Source: GCA-1730015 sp964583825
GTDB taxonomy: Bacteria > Pseudomonadota > Gammaproteobacteria > Granulosicoccales > Granulosicoccaceae
Reading direction: 5' to 3'
Assembly (NCBI GenBank): GCA_964583825.1
Contig: CAZOXM010000094.1
Coordinates: 1-17,709 of the forward strand
DNA: 17,709 nt
The notes beneath the pieces were generated by a model. It was given only the letters and a program-made list of their open reading frames with translations, was not told where the DNA came from and made no database searches. Numbering within the stretch: the first letter of the stretch is position 1; every line of letters begins with the position of its first letter. Below are positions 6,786 through 13,992 of the stretch, in pieces. Position numbers and translations under genes: made by a program.

Positions 6786-7250
6786 CTAACCCGCCTCATC
6801 GTTGGCGCATTGATCGCAAATGCAGTTCATTTCCAGCTGTGGCGTCACCAGCCGGAACCCGGCGCCTTCGACATTGTCGCGCAACGCCCGCATTGTAGAC
6901 GCCTTGATATCCACTTCCGACACCCGGTGGCACTGCTCACAGATTAAAAACTGCGGTACGGCATGCTGATGATCACAGGTAATATGCACGCATGCGACGA
7001 AGCGATTGGCAAGTTTCAGCTTGTGCACCAATTGTTCGCCTTCAAGAAATTCGAGAATCCGGTAGACCGACATCGGCGGCATGGACTCGCCCAGTTCATC
7101 CCTGCAGTAATCGGCCAGTTCATAGGCTGAAAGTGCGCGCCCTGACTGTAGCAACCCCAGCAATACCGCCTTTCTTTTACTGGTTAGTTTACTGCCATGC
7201 TGGATACACTGCGCTTCCGCATGGGCCAGAGCTTGTTGGTAGCTGCTCAT
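6786..7250 (-). CDS. zur: Zinc uptake regulator Zur (Fur family)
   Basis: A 154-residue Fur-family repressor that represses zinc-acquisition genes when loaded with Zn(II). A winged helix occupies about residues 22-85, with SVYRILEFLEGEQLVHKL as recognition helix and wing. The structural zinc site is CEQC (104-107) plus CDQC (145-148). Candidate sensory ligands are H76, C87, H94 or H96 and E112, which line up by eye with the E. coli Zur site. The HHXHH run common in Fur is missing, and the paired C-terminal Cys motif near the end favours Zur over Fur, Mur or Nur. A GAG lies seven bases before the ATG. It is divergent from a long transport operon, with a shared operator-like palindrome between them, and has its own terminator. 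Confidence 0.88.
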   Translation of the reverse strand: MSSYQQALAHAEAQCIQHGSKLTSKRKAVLLGLLQSGRALSAYELADYCRDELGESMPPMSVYRILEFLEGEQLVHKLKLANRFVACVHITCDHQHAVPQFLICEQCHRVSEVDIKASTMRALRDNVEGAGFRLVTPQLEMNCICDQCANDEAG

Positions 7251-7320
7251 TCATTACTCAATCGATGCTGTACCCGCATTTTACCCGCTTTTCACCGGTT
7301 ACACCGTGCGTTTTTCTATT

Positions 7321-7349
7321 TTGAATTTTCAATATACATGATATATCAT
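7321..7349 (+). promoter_or_regulatory. Candidate promoter of the DUF3299-ABC operon
   Basis: TTGAAT (7321-7326) and TATCAT (7344-7349) are spaced by 17 bases on the plus strand. The -10 lies inside the proposed Zur box, so occupancy by Zur would block it. A perfect TTGACA at 7362-7367 is an alternative -35 but has no acceptable -10 at normal spacing. Confidence 0.42.
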
Positions 7350-7353
7350 ATCA
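7339..7353. promoter_or_regulatory. Candidate Zur box
   Basis: TGATATATCATATCA is a 7-1-7 palindrome with one mismatched pair (TGATATA-T-CATATCA). It has the TGnTATAn-ATAnCA outline of Fur-family zinc boxes in gammaproteobacteria. It lies midway between zur and the lipoprotein gene and overlaps the -10 of both proposed promoters, which would allow zinc-dependent repression of the operon and autoregulation of zur. Confidence 0.55.
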
Positions 7354-7368
7354 TTTTTATATTGACAA
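7340..7368 (-). promoter_or_regulatory. Candidate promoter of zur
   Basis: On the minus strand TTGTCA (7363-7368) and TATATC (7340-7345) are separated by 17 bases, about 90 bases before the zur start codon. The -10 overlaps the proposed Zur box, suggesting autoregulation. Confidence 0.42.
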
Positions 7369-7478
7369 ATTTTAGGTCAACAGCGGGGCGTATCTGCGCC
7401 AGGCTGGCATTTCAGCTTCCTTATCTGATTGCCCCGGTAAAACACGCTGCCACCCACTGCCTGATGGCCTGCAGCCCT

Positions 7479-8105
7479 ATGCATCGCTCACTCCACCTGA
7501 ATATACCCGGTTGCGGCAAACTGGCACTGCTAACCCTGCTGTTGCTGCTGACGGCCTGTGATTTCATTGGCGACAGCAACACACGGCTAAAAAATGCTGT
7601 GGTCGACGCGCTTGAGCATAAAACCGTTGAGTGGACGGACCTGATGCCCGCCGCTGATCTCGAAGCGTTACTGAACCCACCGGCGTATCTATTCGACGTG
7701 GAAGAAGGCTCCGCTGAAGATCAACAACTGTTCGACAAACTGACGTCAGGCACATTCGACGACCAGGCAGACCGCTACACGCAGGCACTGTTATCTACCG
7801 ATGTGCGCAGCGAGTTTAATGGCGAGCGCATTCGCATTGCGGGCTATCTGGTACCGCTGGAGTTCGACACACCGGACGCGGTGACCCAGGCGTTTCTGGT
7901 GCCCTACTTCGGTGCCTGTATTCACGTACCACCACCACCACCCAATCAGATCATTCTGTTGAACACTGACGAGGGACTCAACCTCAGCGACATGTACAAC
8001 CCGTACTGGGTGTCCGGTGAGGTGAGTACTGTGCTGCACGAGAACGACGTGGCGACCTCTGCCTACGCAATGTCCGTGACTGATTTCGAGCTTTATACCG
8101 AATGA
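7479..8105 (+). CDS. DUF3299-family lipoprotein
   Basis: A 208-residue predicted lipoprotein. A basic N-terminus and a leucine-rich segment lead to the lipobox LTAC with C27 as the lipidated residue. The mature part contains the DUF3299 hallmark GACIHVPPPPPNQ (145-157), preceded by IAGYLVPLEFD (120-130) and followed by YWVSGEV (176-182). The C and H of that motif could bind metal. The family has no settled function but recurs, from memory, beside Zur-regulated transporter genes such as the Pseudomonas aeruginosa PA4063-PA4066 group. The frame is open back to 7197, but that part crosses the promoter region; the ATG at 7479 or at 7464 gives a sensible signal peptide, and neither has a clear Shine-Dalgarno. 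It is the first gene of the rightward run, 74 bases before the binding-protein gene, and would act on the periplasmic face of a membrane. Confidence 0.8.
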   Translation: MHRSLHLNIPGCGKLALLTLLLLLTACDFIGDSNTRLKNAVVDALEHKTVEWTDLMPAADLEALLNPPAYLFDVEEGSAEDQQLFDKLTSGTFDDQADRYTQALLSTDVRSEFNGERIRIAGYLVPLEFDTPDAVTQAFLVPYFGACIHVPPPPPNQIILLNTDEGLNLSDMYNPYWVSGEVSTVLHENDVATSAYAMSVTDFELYTE

Positions 8106-8179
8106 ACTACCCGCTGAAAAAATAACCGGCCCTTATCCCCGTGATATTGCTTCGACAACACCCGTAGCGAGACGATTAA

Positions 8180-9700
8180 ATGAACACACTCAACCGGCTG
8201 ACCCTCGCCTTTGTTTTGGCTAGCAGCACGCTGCTTTGCGCAGCACACGCCGACACACTGACCATCACCACCACCTGGGGGCCAAACGCGGAGGTACCTG
8301 ATCCACGCGCTGGCTACAACGGCTGGATGTCAAACCAGTCCGGTGTGACAGAAACACTGATGGGTATTGATTATGATCTCAACCTTTACCCGCGAGTCGC
8401 TGAAAGCATAGAACAGGCGGCACCGACTACCTGGCGCGTCACACTAAGAGACGCGGTTAACTTTCATGATGGTACTCCGGTAACCGCACAGGCGGTGATT
8501 GACGCTATTACCTCAATCTCCGAAGAAGGCAACTCCGGCCACAACGCACGGGTGGCGAAACTGCTGGATCTGAAAGGCATGTCCGCCGAAGGCGAGAACG
8601 TCGTCGTGTTTGAAACCAACACACCGAACGCCGCTTTCCCGTGGACGCTTTCTGAACCTGCTATCGCAGTGCTCGGTGCACCATCGGATGCATTTCCTAT
8701 CAACGCCACCGGTCCCTACATCTTTCGTGAAGCGGTGCCGGAGCAACTCTACCGGGCAGAAGCGAATGATGGTTATCGACTGGGTGAGCCCGGGCTGGAT
8801 GAAGTGCGCATTGTTATTTCCGGGGATCCGTCTACTGCAGCCCTGGCTTTCGAGGCGGGCGAAGTCGATATGGTCATCAACTACCCGGAGGCGGATTTCG
8901 AACGTATCCAGAGTACCGGTGCGCTAGGGTTTTCAGCACCAACGGCAAGGCTGTACTTTTATACTGTAAACGCTGCCAGTGGTCCGCTGTCAAATCCGCT
9001 GATTCGCCGCGCTGTGTCAATGGCGATCGATCGGCAAGGCATTGTGGAGGCGGCACTGTCAGGCGTGGGAGGTGTACCAGCGGGCACTGTTTACCCGGAT
9101 GGTAAGGGATGGTCGGCCGATATACCCGCAGTGTACGACCCAAAACGGGCGGAATCCCTGCTGGCAGAGGCCGGTGCTGTGAAAGAAAGCGGCCAGTGGA
9201 TGCTGGATGGCGAACCACTGGAAATTGATATCGTCACTTATTCAAAGCGGGCAGCATTGCCACCGACGGCCGAACTCACGCAGGCCTTTTTACAGGCTAT
9301 TGGTATAGCTGCCAATGTACGAGTCGGTGAATACGGCGCCAGCAACGACGAAATTGCCAACGGTACGGCGGATCTGTTCCTGCAAGCGTGGGTAACCACA
9401 CCACAGGGTGATCCGGGTGCCGTGCTTGAAACACTTTTGAAATCAGACGGTGGCTCTAATAGCGGAAAGTACTCAAACGCTGAAATTGATGCGCTGCTGG
9501 ATCAAGGCCGTTCCACATTTGATCATGCGGCACGAAAAGACATCTATCACAAAGTGCAGGAAATCATTGCAAATGATGGCGCCATGATTCCTGTATTCCA
9601 CGTCAGTCAGGTGAATGTGGCGCGTGAAGGACTGACCGGTTATCAGGTTCATCCGACCGAGACTTACTGGGTCACTCACGAGACTTCATTGTCTAAGTAG
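8180..9700 (+). CDS. Family-5 solute-binding protein (nickel/opine/peptide type)
   Basis: A 506-residue periplasmic binding protein of SBP family 5 (DppA/OppA/NikA/CntA), the substrate receptor for the ABC importer encoded next. A Sec signal peptide ends near AHA at residue 24. Core family segments are a VTETLMGIDYDLNLYPRVAE stretch (54-73), WRVTLRDAVNFHDGTPVTA (86-104), TGPYIFRE (about 177-184), IRRAVSMAIDR (about 275-285), and SGKYSNAEIDALLDQGR (about 431-447). Length suits NikA/CntA-like members. The substrate cannot be read from sequence; a metal chelate is inferred from the Zur box and the short ATPases, while a dipeptide is the plain alternative. Just one base separates its stop from the first ATPase start. 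The spacer before it shows no operator, suggesting transcription from the lipoprotein promoter. Confidence 0.85.
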   Translation: MNTLNRLTLAFVLASSTLLCAAHADTLTITTTWGPNAEVPDPRAGYNGWMSNQSGVTETLMGIDYDLNLYPRVAESIEQAAPTTWRVTLRDAVNFHDGTPVTAQAVIDAITSISEEGNSGHNARVAKLLDLKGMSAEGENVVVFETNTPNAAFPWTLSEPAIAVLGAPSDAFPINATGPYIFREAVPEQLYRAEANDGYRLGEPGLDEVRIVISGDPSTAALAFEAGEVDMVINYPEADFERIQSTGALGFSAPTARLYFYTVNAASGPLSNPLIRRAVSMAIDRQGIVEAALSGVGGVPAGTVYPDGKGWSADIPAVYDPKRAESLLAEAGAVKESGQWMLDGEPLEIDIVTYSKRAALPPTAELTQAFLQAIGIAANVRVGEYGASNDEIANGTADLFLQAWVTTPQGDPGAVLETLLKSDGGSNSGKYSNAEIDALLDQGRSTFDHAARKDIYHKVQEIIANDGAMIPVFHVSQVNVAREGLTGYQVHPTETYWVTHETSLSK

Positions 9701-9701
9701 C

Positions 9702-10388
9702 ATGTCGTTGTCCGTTACCGGCCTGAGCGTCCAACGCTCGGGCCGGACGCTGTTGTATCCCACCTCTTTAACTTTCGACTCCGCTGAACGCGTTGGACTT
9801 GTCGGCACATCCGGCGCCGGAAAATCAACGCTCGGCCATGCACTCGTTGATGCTTTGCAGGCGCAGGGTAAACGTGTGGCACACGTACCGCAAAGTCCTG
9901 ATGAAGCGCTTGATCCGTTGCGCAGCATGGCATTTCACTGGCGTGAGGCGGAGCGTGCGCTGAATTACGCGCTGAAAGCCGACAGACAACGTCACCTTTT
10001 TAAAGCTTTGAAGATCGAACACGGTAACATGCGCAGTCGACCGTGGAGCTGGAGCCGGGGTATGCAACAACGCTTTGTTGTTGCTATGGCACTGATCGGC
10101 AATCCGGAACTGCTTGTATTGGATGAACCGACCTCCGCGCTGGATCCGGTGGTGGCAGCCGGCACGATGAAATTGTTGGATACTGTTCTCGACGAATCTA
10201 ATACCGCTATGTTGCTGATCACACACGACCTGGGCTTGGCTGCACGCCGTGTTGACCGACTGATGGTCATGCATCAGGGAAAAATTGTGGAAGATTCGCC
10301 GACTGCTGAAGTGTTAGCACGGCCTGCAACCAGTGAAGCTGCAGCACTGGTATCATACAGAAGCTGGCACAACGCAAAGGTCGGCTAG
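9702..10388 (+). CDS. ABC transporter ATPase, NikD/CntD-like (short)
   Basis: A 228-residue cytosolic ATPase energising the importer. Walker A is GTSGAGKST (35-43), the Q-loop glutamine is Q64 in VPQSPDEALDP, Walker B is LLVLDE followed by PTSALD (137-148), and the switch histidine is H175 in THD. The signature reads WSRGMQQR (117-124), so the usual LSGGM has W for L and R for the first glycine, while S118 and G120 remain. It lacks the C-terminal oligopeptide-transporter extension of DppD/OppD (about 330 residues) and is NikD-sized. The start codon lies one base after the binding-protein stop. It must pair with the second ATPase encoded downstream. Confidence 0.85.
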   Translation: MSLSVTGLSVQRSGRTLLYPTSLTFDSAERVGLVGTSGAGKSTLGHALVDALQAQGKRVAHVPQSPDEALDPLRSMAFHWREAERALNYALKADRQRHLFKALKIEHGNMRSRPWSWSRGMQQRFVVAMALIGNPELLVLDEPTSALDPVVAAGTMKLLDTVLDESNTAMLLITHDLGLAARRVDRLMVMHQGKIVEDSPTAEVLARPATSEAAALVSYRSWHNAKVG

Positions 10389-10570
10389 TGTATGTCAACC
10401 TTAAATGCATATATGATTCGATTAATAAAACTGCGTTGGCTTGTGGGCAATATCTGTGTCTGAAAGCCGTTGCCAGTGTGTTTACTTTCATCAACGCTGT
10501 GGCGGGTGCAAAATATCACGTTCTCCCTTGCACACCTTGAATATAACCATTCACCAGCCTTGATGCCGGT
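10389..10570 (+). other. 182-base spacer between the two ATPase genes
   Basis: No gene, hairpin or convincing promoter is visible. It is more A+T-rich than its neighbours near 10400-10435. It breaks an otherwise packed operon whose other junctions from the binding protein onward are overlapping or one base apart. A small lost gene or an internal promoter are both possible; I cannot support either. Confidence 0.4.
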
Positions 10571-11296
10571 ATGTTAATCGTTGAAAATGTACTGGTCAGG
10601 CGTGGCCGCATACCAACACTTGAGAATGTGTCGCTTACCCTTGAACCGGGTAAAACTCTGGCAGTGGTTGGTGAGAGCGGTGCGGGAAAATCCACCTTAA
10701 TTGCTGCGGTTATGGGTTTGGTGCGCCTTGCGTGCGGACGTATTAGCTGGTGTGACCTGCCAGTACATCAGTGCCGTCCATCTCTGGTTATGCAGGAGCC
10801 GCGAGCCGCATTTAATCCAGTGCTAAAAGTGCGTCAAACGATCCTTGAACCTATCGTTGGCAAGGGTCTGCCGATACCTCATGACCGTCTTCAAAGTCTT
10901 TGCGAGAAACTCGAATTACCGTTAGATCTGCTGAATCGACGACCGGCAGAGATTTCCATTGGTCAGGCACAGCGCGCCGCCATTATAAGAGCATTGATCA
11001 GTGCGCCCGCGCTGGTGCTGTTTGACGAACCACTGTCGGCACTGGATGCAGTAAGCCAAAAGCTGACGGCGCAGCTAATAGCAGAACTTCAGGTGGAGCA
11101 CGGATTTGCTGCATTGATCGTAACGCATGACCTTGGGTATGCCACCTCTTTTAGCGATGAAATAGCCGTTTTGAAATCCGGGAGGGTTCTAGAGATCGGG
11201 AATCCCATCGATTTTATCAACGCGCCGCGTACCGAATATGGTGCGTCGTTGCGTGACGCTGCGATAGCGCTTGGCGGCCTGGAGCACAGGGCATGA
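10571..11296 (+). CDS. ABC transporter ATPase, NikE/CntF-like (short)
   Basis: A 241-residue ATPase, the partner of the preceding one. Walker A is GESGAGKST (34-42), the Q-loop is Q75 in VMQEPRAAFNP, Walker B is ALVLFDE followed by PLSALD (147-158), and the switch histidine is H186 in THD. The signature is ISIGQAQR (128-135), with I replacing the first glycine of LSGGQ. The VMQEPRAAFNP segment is typical of the nickel/peptide (DppF/NikE) branch. It is shorter than DppF or OppF and lacks their C-terminal extension. The stop overlaps the permease start as ATGA. The ATG at 10571 has no strong Shine-Dalgarno but gives the standard N-terminus (LIVENVLVRRG). Confidence 0.85.
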   Translation: MLIVENVLVRRGRIPTLENVSLTLEPGKTLAVVGESGAGKSTLIAAVMGLVRLACGRISWCDLPVHQCRPSLVMQEPRAAFNPVLKVRQTILEPIVGKGLPIPHDRLQSLCEKLELPLDLLNRRPAEISIGQAQRAAIIRALISAPALVLFDEPLSALDAVSQKLTAQLIAELQVEHGFAALIVTHDLGYATSFSDEIAVLKSGRVLEIGNPIDFINAPRTEYGASLRDAAIALGGLEHRA

Positions 11297-12231
11297 TCCG
11301 CATCGCTTGCGGTTTGCTGTTACGCGCTGCAGTGGTGCTTAGCGGCACTGCGCTGGCAACGTTTGCACTGCTTTGGCATGCACCCGGAGATCCTGCACTT
11401 GCGATAGCGCAGGCGCGCTATGACGCTATTGTGTCAAAAGACATTATCGATCAGGTACGCGTCGAGGCGGGTCTTGATGCAGGTTTCTGGCAGGCATTTA
11501 AAGCGTGGATCAGTCCGCTGATGGTTGGAGACTTCGGCAATTCATCGGTCACCGGTCGAGAAGTGCTGCCCGATCTGCTGGTGGCCATTTCCTATACTGT
11601 GCCATTGGCGCTTGTCGGGCTCTTGATCGGACTGTGCATCGCACTGCCGCTGGCGGTCATTGCTACTCGCAAGCCTGGCGGCGTCGCTGATCGGTTTGCC
11701 GTGGCTATGGCTTCACTCGGGGCTGCTATTCCGGCGTACTGGCTGGGCCTTTTATTAATCCTGTTGTTCGCGGTAAAGCTTGCGTGGCTACCAGCGATGG
11801 GGGCACGTACACCACTGCACATGTTGCTGCCTGCGTTAACACTGGGGCTGGGCGTAGCGGCCTCGCTGACACGCATCATTCGCTCTGGCATTCTTGAAGC
11901 GCGCACACAAACGTTTCTGCCCGCACTGGTGCGTCGCGGTGTGTCCGAGCGCGCACTTGGCAGGGACCATATTGCTCCTCATGCAGCGGTACCTGTGATT
12001 ACTGTGCTGGGTCTCGAGCTGGCCTTTCTACTGGAAGGAGCAGTGATGGTTGAGGTGATCTTTTCACGTCCCGGTCTGGGCGGCTTTCTGGTCCATGCCA
12101 TTGAGGCGCGGGATTTTCCCAGGGTTCAGGCGGTAGTCCTGCTTGCGGCTTTGCTGTTCGTTACCATCAATTTGTTGATTGATCTTTGTTATCGATTGAT
12201 CGACCCGCGCGTTGGTGAACATGATGCGTAG
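11293..12231 (+). CDS. ABC transporter permease, DppB/NikB family
   Basis: A 312-residue inner-membrane permease with about six spans. The N-terminal span (about 8-28) leads into a periplasmic segment with HAPGDPAL (near 29-36), as in DppB/OppB/NikB. The GDFGNSSVTGREV stretch (about 78-91) is the usual conserved loop before the second span. The cytoplasmic EAA coupling loop, about 207-238, reads FLPALVRRGVSERALGRDHIAP followed by HAAVPVI. EVIFSRPGLGGFLVHAI (about 254-270) is the family's C-terminal signature. It overlaps the ATPase gene before it by four bases and the next permease by a few codons, indicating coupled translation. Confidence 0.86.
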   Translation: MIRIACGLLLRAAVVLSGTALATFALLWHAPGDPALAIAQARYDAIVSKDIIDQVRVEAGLDAGFWQAFKAWISPLMVGDFGNSSVTGREVLPDLLVAISYTVPLALVGLLIGLCIALPLAVIATRKPGGVADRFAVAMASLGAAIPAYWLGLLLILLFAVKLAWLPAMGARTPLHMLLPALTLGLGVAASLTRIIRSGILEARTQTFLPALVRRGVSERALGRDHIAPHAAVPVITVLGLELAFLLEGAVMVEVIFSRPGLGGFLVHAIEARDFPRVQAVVLLAALLFVTINLLIDLCYRLIDPRVGEHDA

Positions 12232-13018
12232 TGTTGTACTGTTAGCCGTTGGGTTTGTTGCGATAGCGTGCTTCGGGCCGCTGTTAGCGCCTCACGATCC
12301 CACTGCCATCAACATCCCTGAGCGTTTAAGCCCGCCTGGGGATAAGTGGATACTGGGTACGGACGCACTCGGCAGAGACATACTGTCACGTTTGATGGTG
12401 GGTGCGCGTTTCTCACTGGGTCTTGCATTTCTGATTTCCGTCATGGGGCTGGTCATCGGTACCATGCTTGGGCTTGTGTCAACACTGGGTGGTAAATATG
12501 CAGATTGGATAGTCATGCGCACAACTGATACTTTTCTGGCGTTTCCGGAACTGGTGGCAGCGGTGGTTATTGCCGGCTTGCTCGGGGCAGGAACCGGAAG
12601 CCTGATCTTCGCACTAACCGTTACCGGATGGATGCGCTATTGTCGTGTGGCTCGTGGCATCGGCCTAACACTGCGATCCCGTGGTTACGTTATACAAGCC
12701 AGGCTTGCCGGACTGTCTGCTCTGTCCATAGCTCGCTGGCACTATTTACCTGCACTGCTGCCATCACTCGCTGTCGTTTGGACAGGCATGTTTGCCAGAG
12801 CCATTCTCGGCATCTCCGCACTGGGATTTCTGGGCTTCGGCGTGCAGCCACCGATGCCCGAATGGGGTACCATGTTGCTCGACGCGCGGATACACATGCG
12901 CTCAACACCGCTGCAAATGATCTGGCCAGGCCTAGCCGTCGTGGTCTGCGTGCTGGCCATTAACCTGGCCGGTGACGCATTGCGCGATGCCATTGCCCGG
13001 CAGAACAAAACCGGATGA
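12221..13018 (+). CDS. ABC transporter permease, DppC/NikC family
   Basis: A 265-residue inner-membrane permease, the heterodimer partner of the preceding one. LLAPHDPTAINIPERLSPPG near residues 22-41 and LGTDALGRDILSRLMVGAR near 46-64 are the DppC/OppC hallmarks. The EAA loop (about 150-175) contains YVIQARLAGLSALSIARWHYLP, and ALGFLGFGVQPPMPEWGTML (about 200-219) is the conserved periplasmic segment. The two adjacent ATGs at 12221 and 12224 are both usable, with GGTG just upstream; TTG and GTG codons further up are less likely. It starts inside the end of the previous gene. Its stop overlaps the next start as ATGA. Confidence 0.86.
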   Translation: MMRSVVLLAVGFVAIACFGPLLAPHDPTAINIPERLSPPGDKWILGTDALGRDILSRLMVGARFSLGLAFLISVMGLVIGTMLGLVSTLGGKYADWIVMRTTDTFLAFPELVAAVVIAGLLGAGTGSLIFALTVTGWMRYCRVARGIGLTLRSRGYVIQARLAGLSALSIARWHYLPALLPSLAVVWTGMFARAILGISALGFLGFGVQPPMPEWGTMLLDARIHMRSTPLQMIWPGLAVVVCVLAINLAGDALRDAIARQNKTG

Positions 13019-13914
13019 AAACTACGGCAAACGTTAACGACCGAACCAGTCTGGGTATCGGCCTACGCATATTGTCCGGGTTGTTGATGGGTGGCATGTT
13101 CATCAGTGTCAAAGCAGTCAGTGAAGCAGTGCCACTGGGCGAGATCGTATTCTTCCGATCGTTTTTTGCCCTTATCCCGCTGGTTATTTTTTTATGGATG
13201 AGAGGTGAATTTCCCGATGGACTGGCGACCAAGCGCCCGGTCGATCACTTTCTGCGTGCAAGCTTCGGCGCACTGGCGCTGTTCGGCTCCTTTGCTGCGT
13301 TGGCCAGACTCAATCTCGCAGAAGCAATCCTGATTGCACAGCTCTCTCCCATACTCATGGCACTCGCCGCCGTCTTTGTTCTGTCTGAAAGACTCACTGT
13401 CTGGCGCATTGCAGGCCTGGTACTCGGGTTTGCCGGTGTTGTCGTACTGGTCTGGCCCGACCTTAAGGACGGTCTCAATACCACAAGGATGACTGGCTAC
13501 GGAATAGGACTGATTGCTGCGATTCTTTCTGCGCTGGCACTCATTATGGTACGTAGTCTGAACCGTACAGAAAGCCCGGGGGCAATTGCGATTTACTTTG
13601 TACTCGCCTCCATCGCCGGCTCGCTACTGACACTGCCCTCGGGCTGGATGATGCCTTCCGGCAGCACACTGTTACTACTCATTGCCTCCGGACTGTTCGG
13701 CGGTTTCGGTCATATAGCAATGACGATGGCATTTCGATTTACCGAGGCATCACGCCTCGCACCATATGAATATATTGCACTGTTGTGGCCGCTGCTTGCC
13801 GATCTGTTTATCTTCCGGCTGCCACTTTCAACCAGTTTTCTACTGGCAACTCCGCTGGTACTTATCGGGGCCGCGGTCGCTTCTATCGAGGGTAGCGGAC
13901 GCACCCGAAGATAG
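13015..13914 (+). CDS. EamA/DMT-family transporter
   Basis: A 299-residue inner-membrane protein with about ten spans arranged as two EamA repeats (about 10-145 and 155-292). Visible markers are an early RILSGLLMGGMFISVKAVSE (18-37), FFRSFFALIPLV, AEAILIAQLSPILMALAAVF (about 102-121, with the LSP of the fourth span), AGVVVLVWPD, and in the second repeat EYIALLWPLLADLFIF (about 248-263). Its start overlaps the permease stop as ATGA, so it is translationally coupled to the ABC importer. EamA proteins usually export metabolites. Pseudomonas aeruginosa CntI, which exports the metallophore pseudopaline, belongs to this family, but no specificity can be read here. About ten bases of A/T-rich sequence lacking a hairpin follow. 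Confidence 0.8.
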   Translation: MKTTANVNDRTSLGIGLRILSGLLMGGMFISVKAVSEAVPLGEIVFFRSFFALIPLVIFLWMRGEFPDGLATKRPVDHFLRASFGALALFGSFAALARLNLAEAILIAQLSPILMALAAVFVLSERLTVWRIAGLVLGFAGVVVLVWPDLKDGLNTTRMTGYGIGLIAAILSALALIMVRSLNRTESPGAIAIYFVLASIAGSLLTLPSGWMMPSGSTLLLLIASGLFGGFGHIAMTMAFRFTEASRLAPYEYIALLWPLLADLFIFRLPLSTSFLLATPLVLIGAAVASIEGSGRTRR

Positions 13915-13992
13915 AAAGAGCAACATTAAGTAGACAAACCCGGACTTAAACGATCGCCCTTATACATTCAGGACAGCATTACCCACAGACGA

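Noticed and set aside
7362..7367. Perfect TTGACA hexamer
   Set aside because: No -10-like hexamer lies 16-19 bases downstream; the TTGAAT/TATCAT pair is better placed for the operon, although this hexamer's region is used as the zur -35 on the other strand.
7197..7478. Upstream extension of the DUF3299 lipoprotein frame
   Set aside because: It would run through the zur start, both promoters and the Zur box, and would bury the signal peptide.
7927..7942. CCA-rich trinucleotide run
   Set aside because: It encodes the conserved PPPPP of the DUF3299 motif and is not a repeat element.
9473..9933. Several minus-strand frames over the binding-protein and ATPase genes
   Set aside because: They are shadows of well-supported plus-strand genes and show no family motifs.
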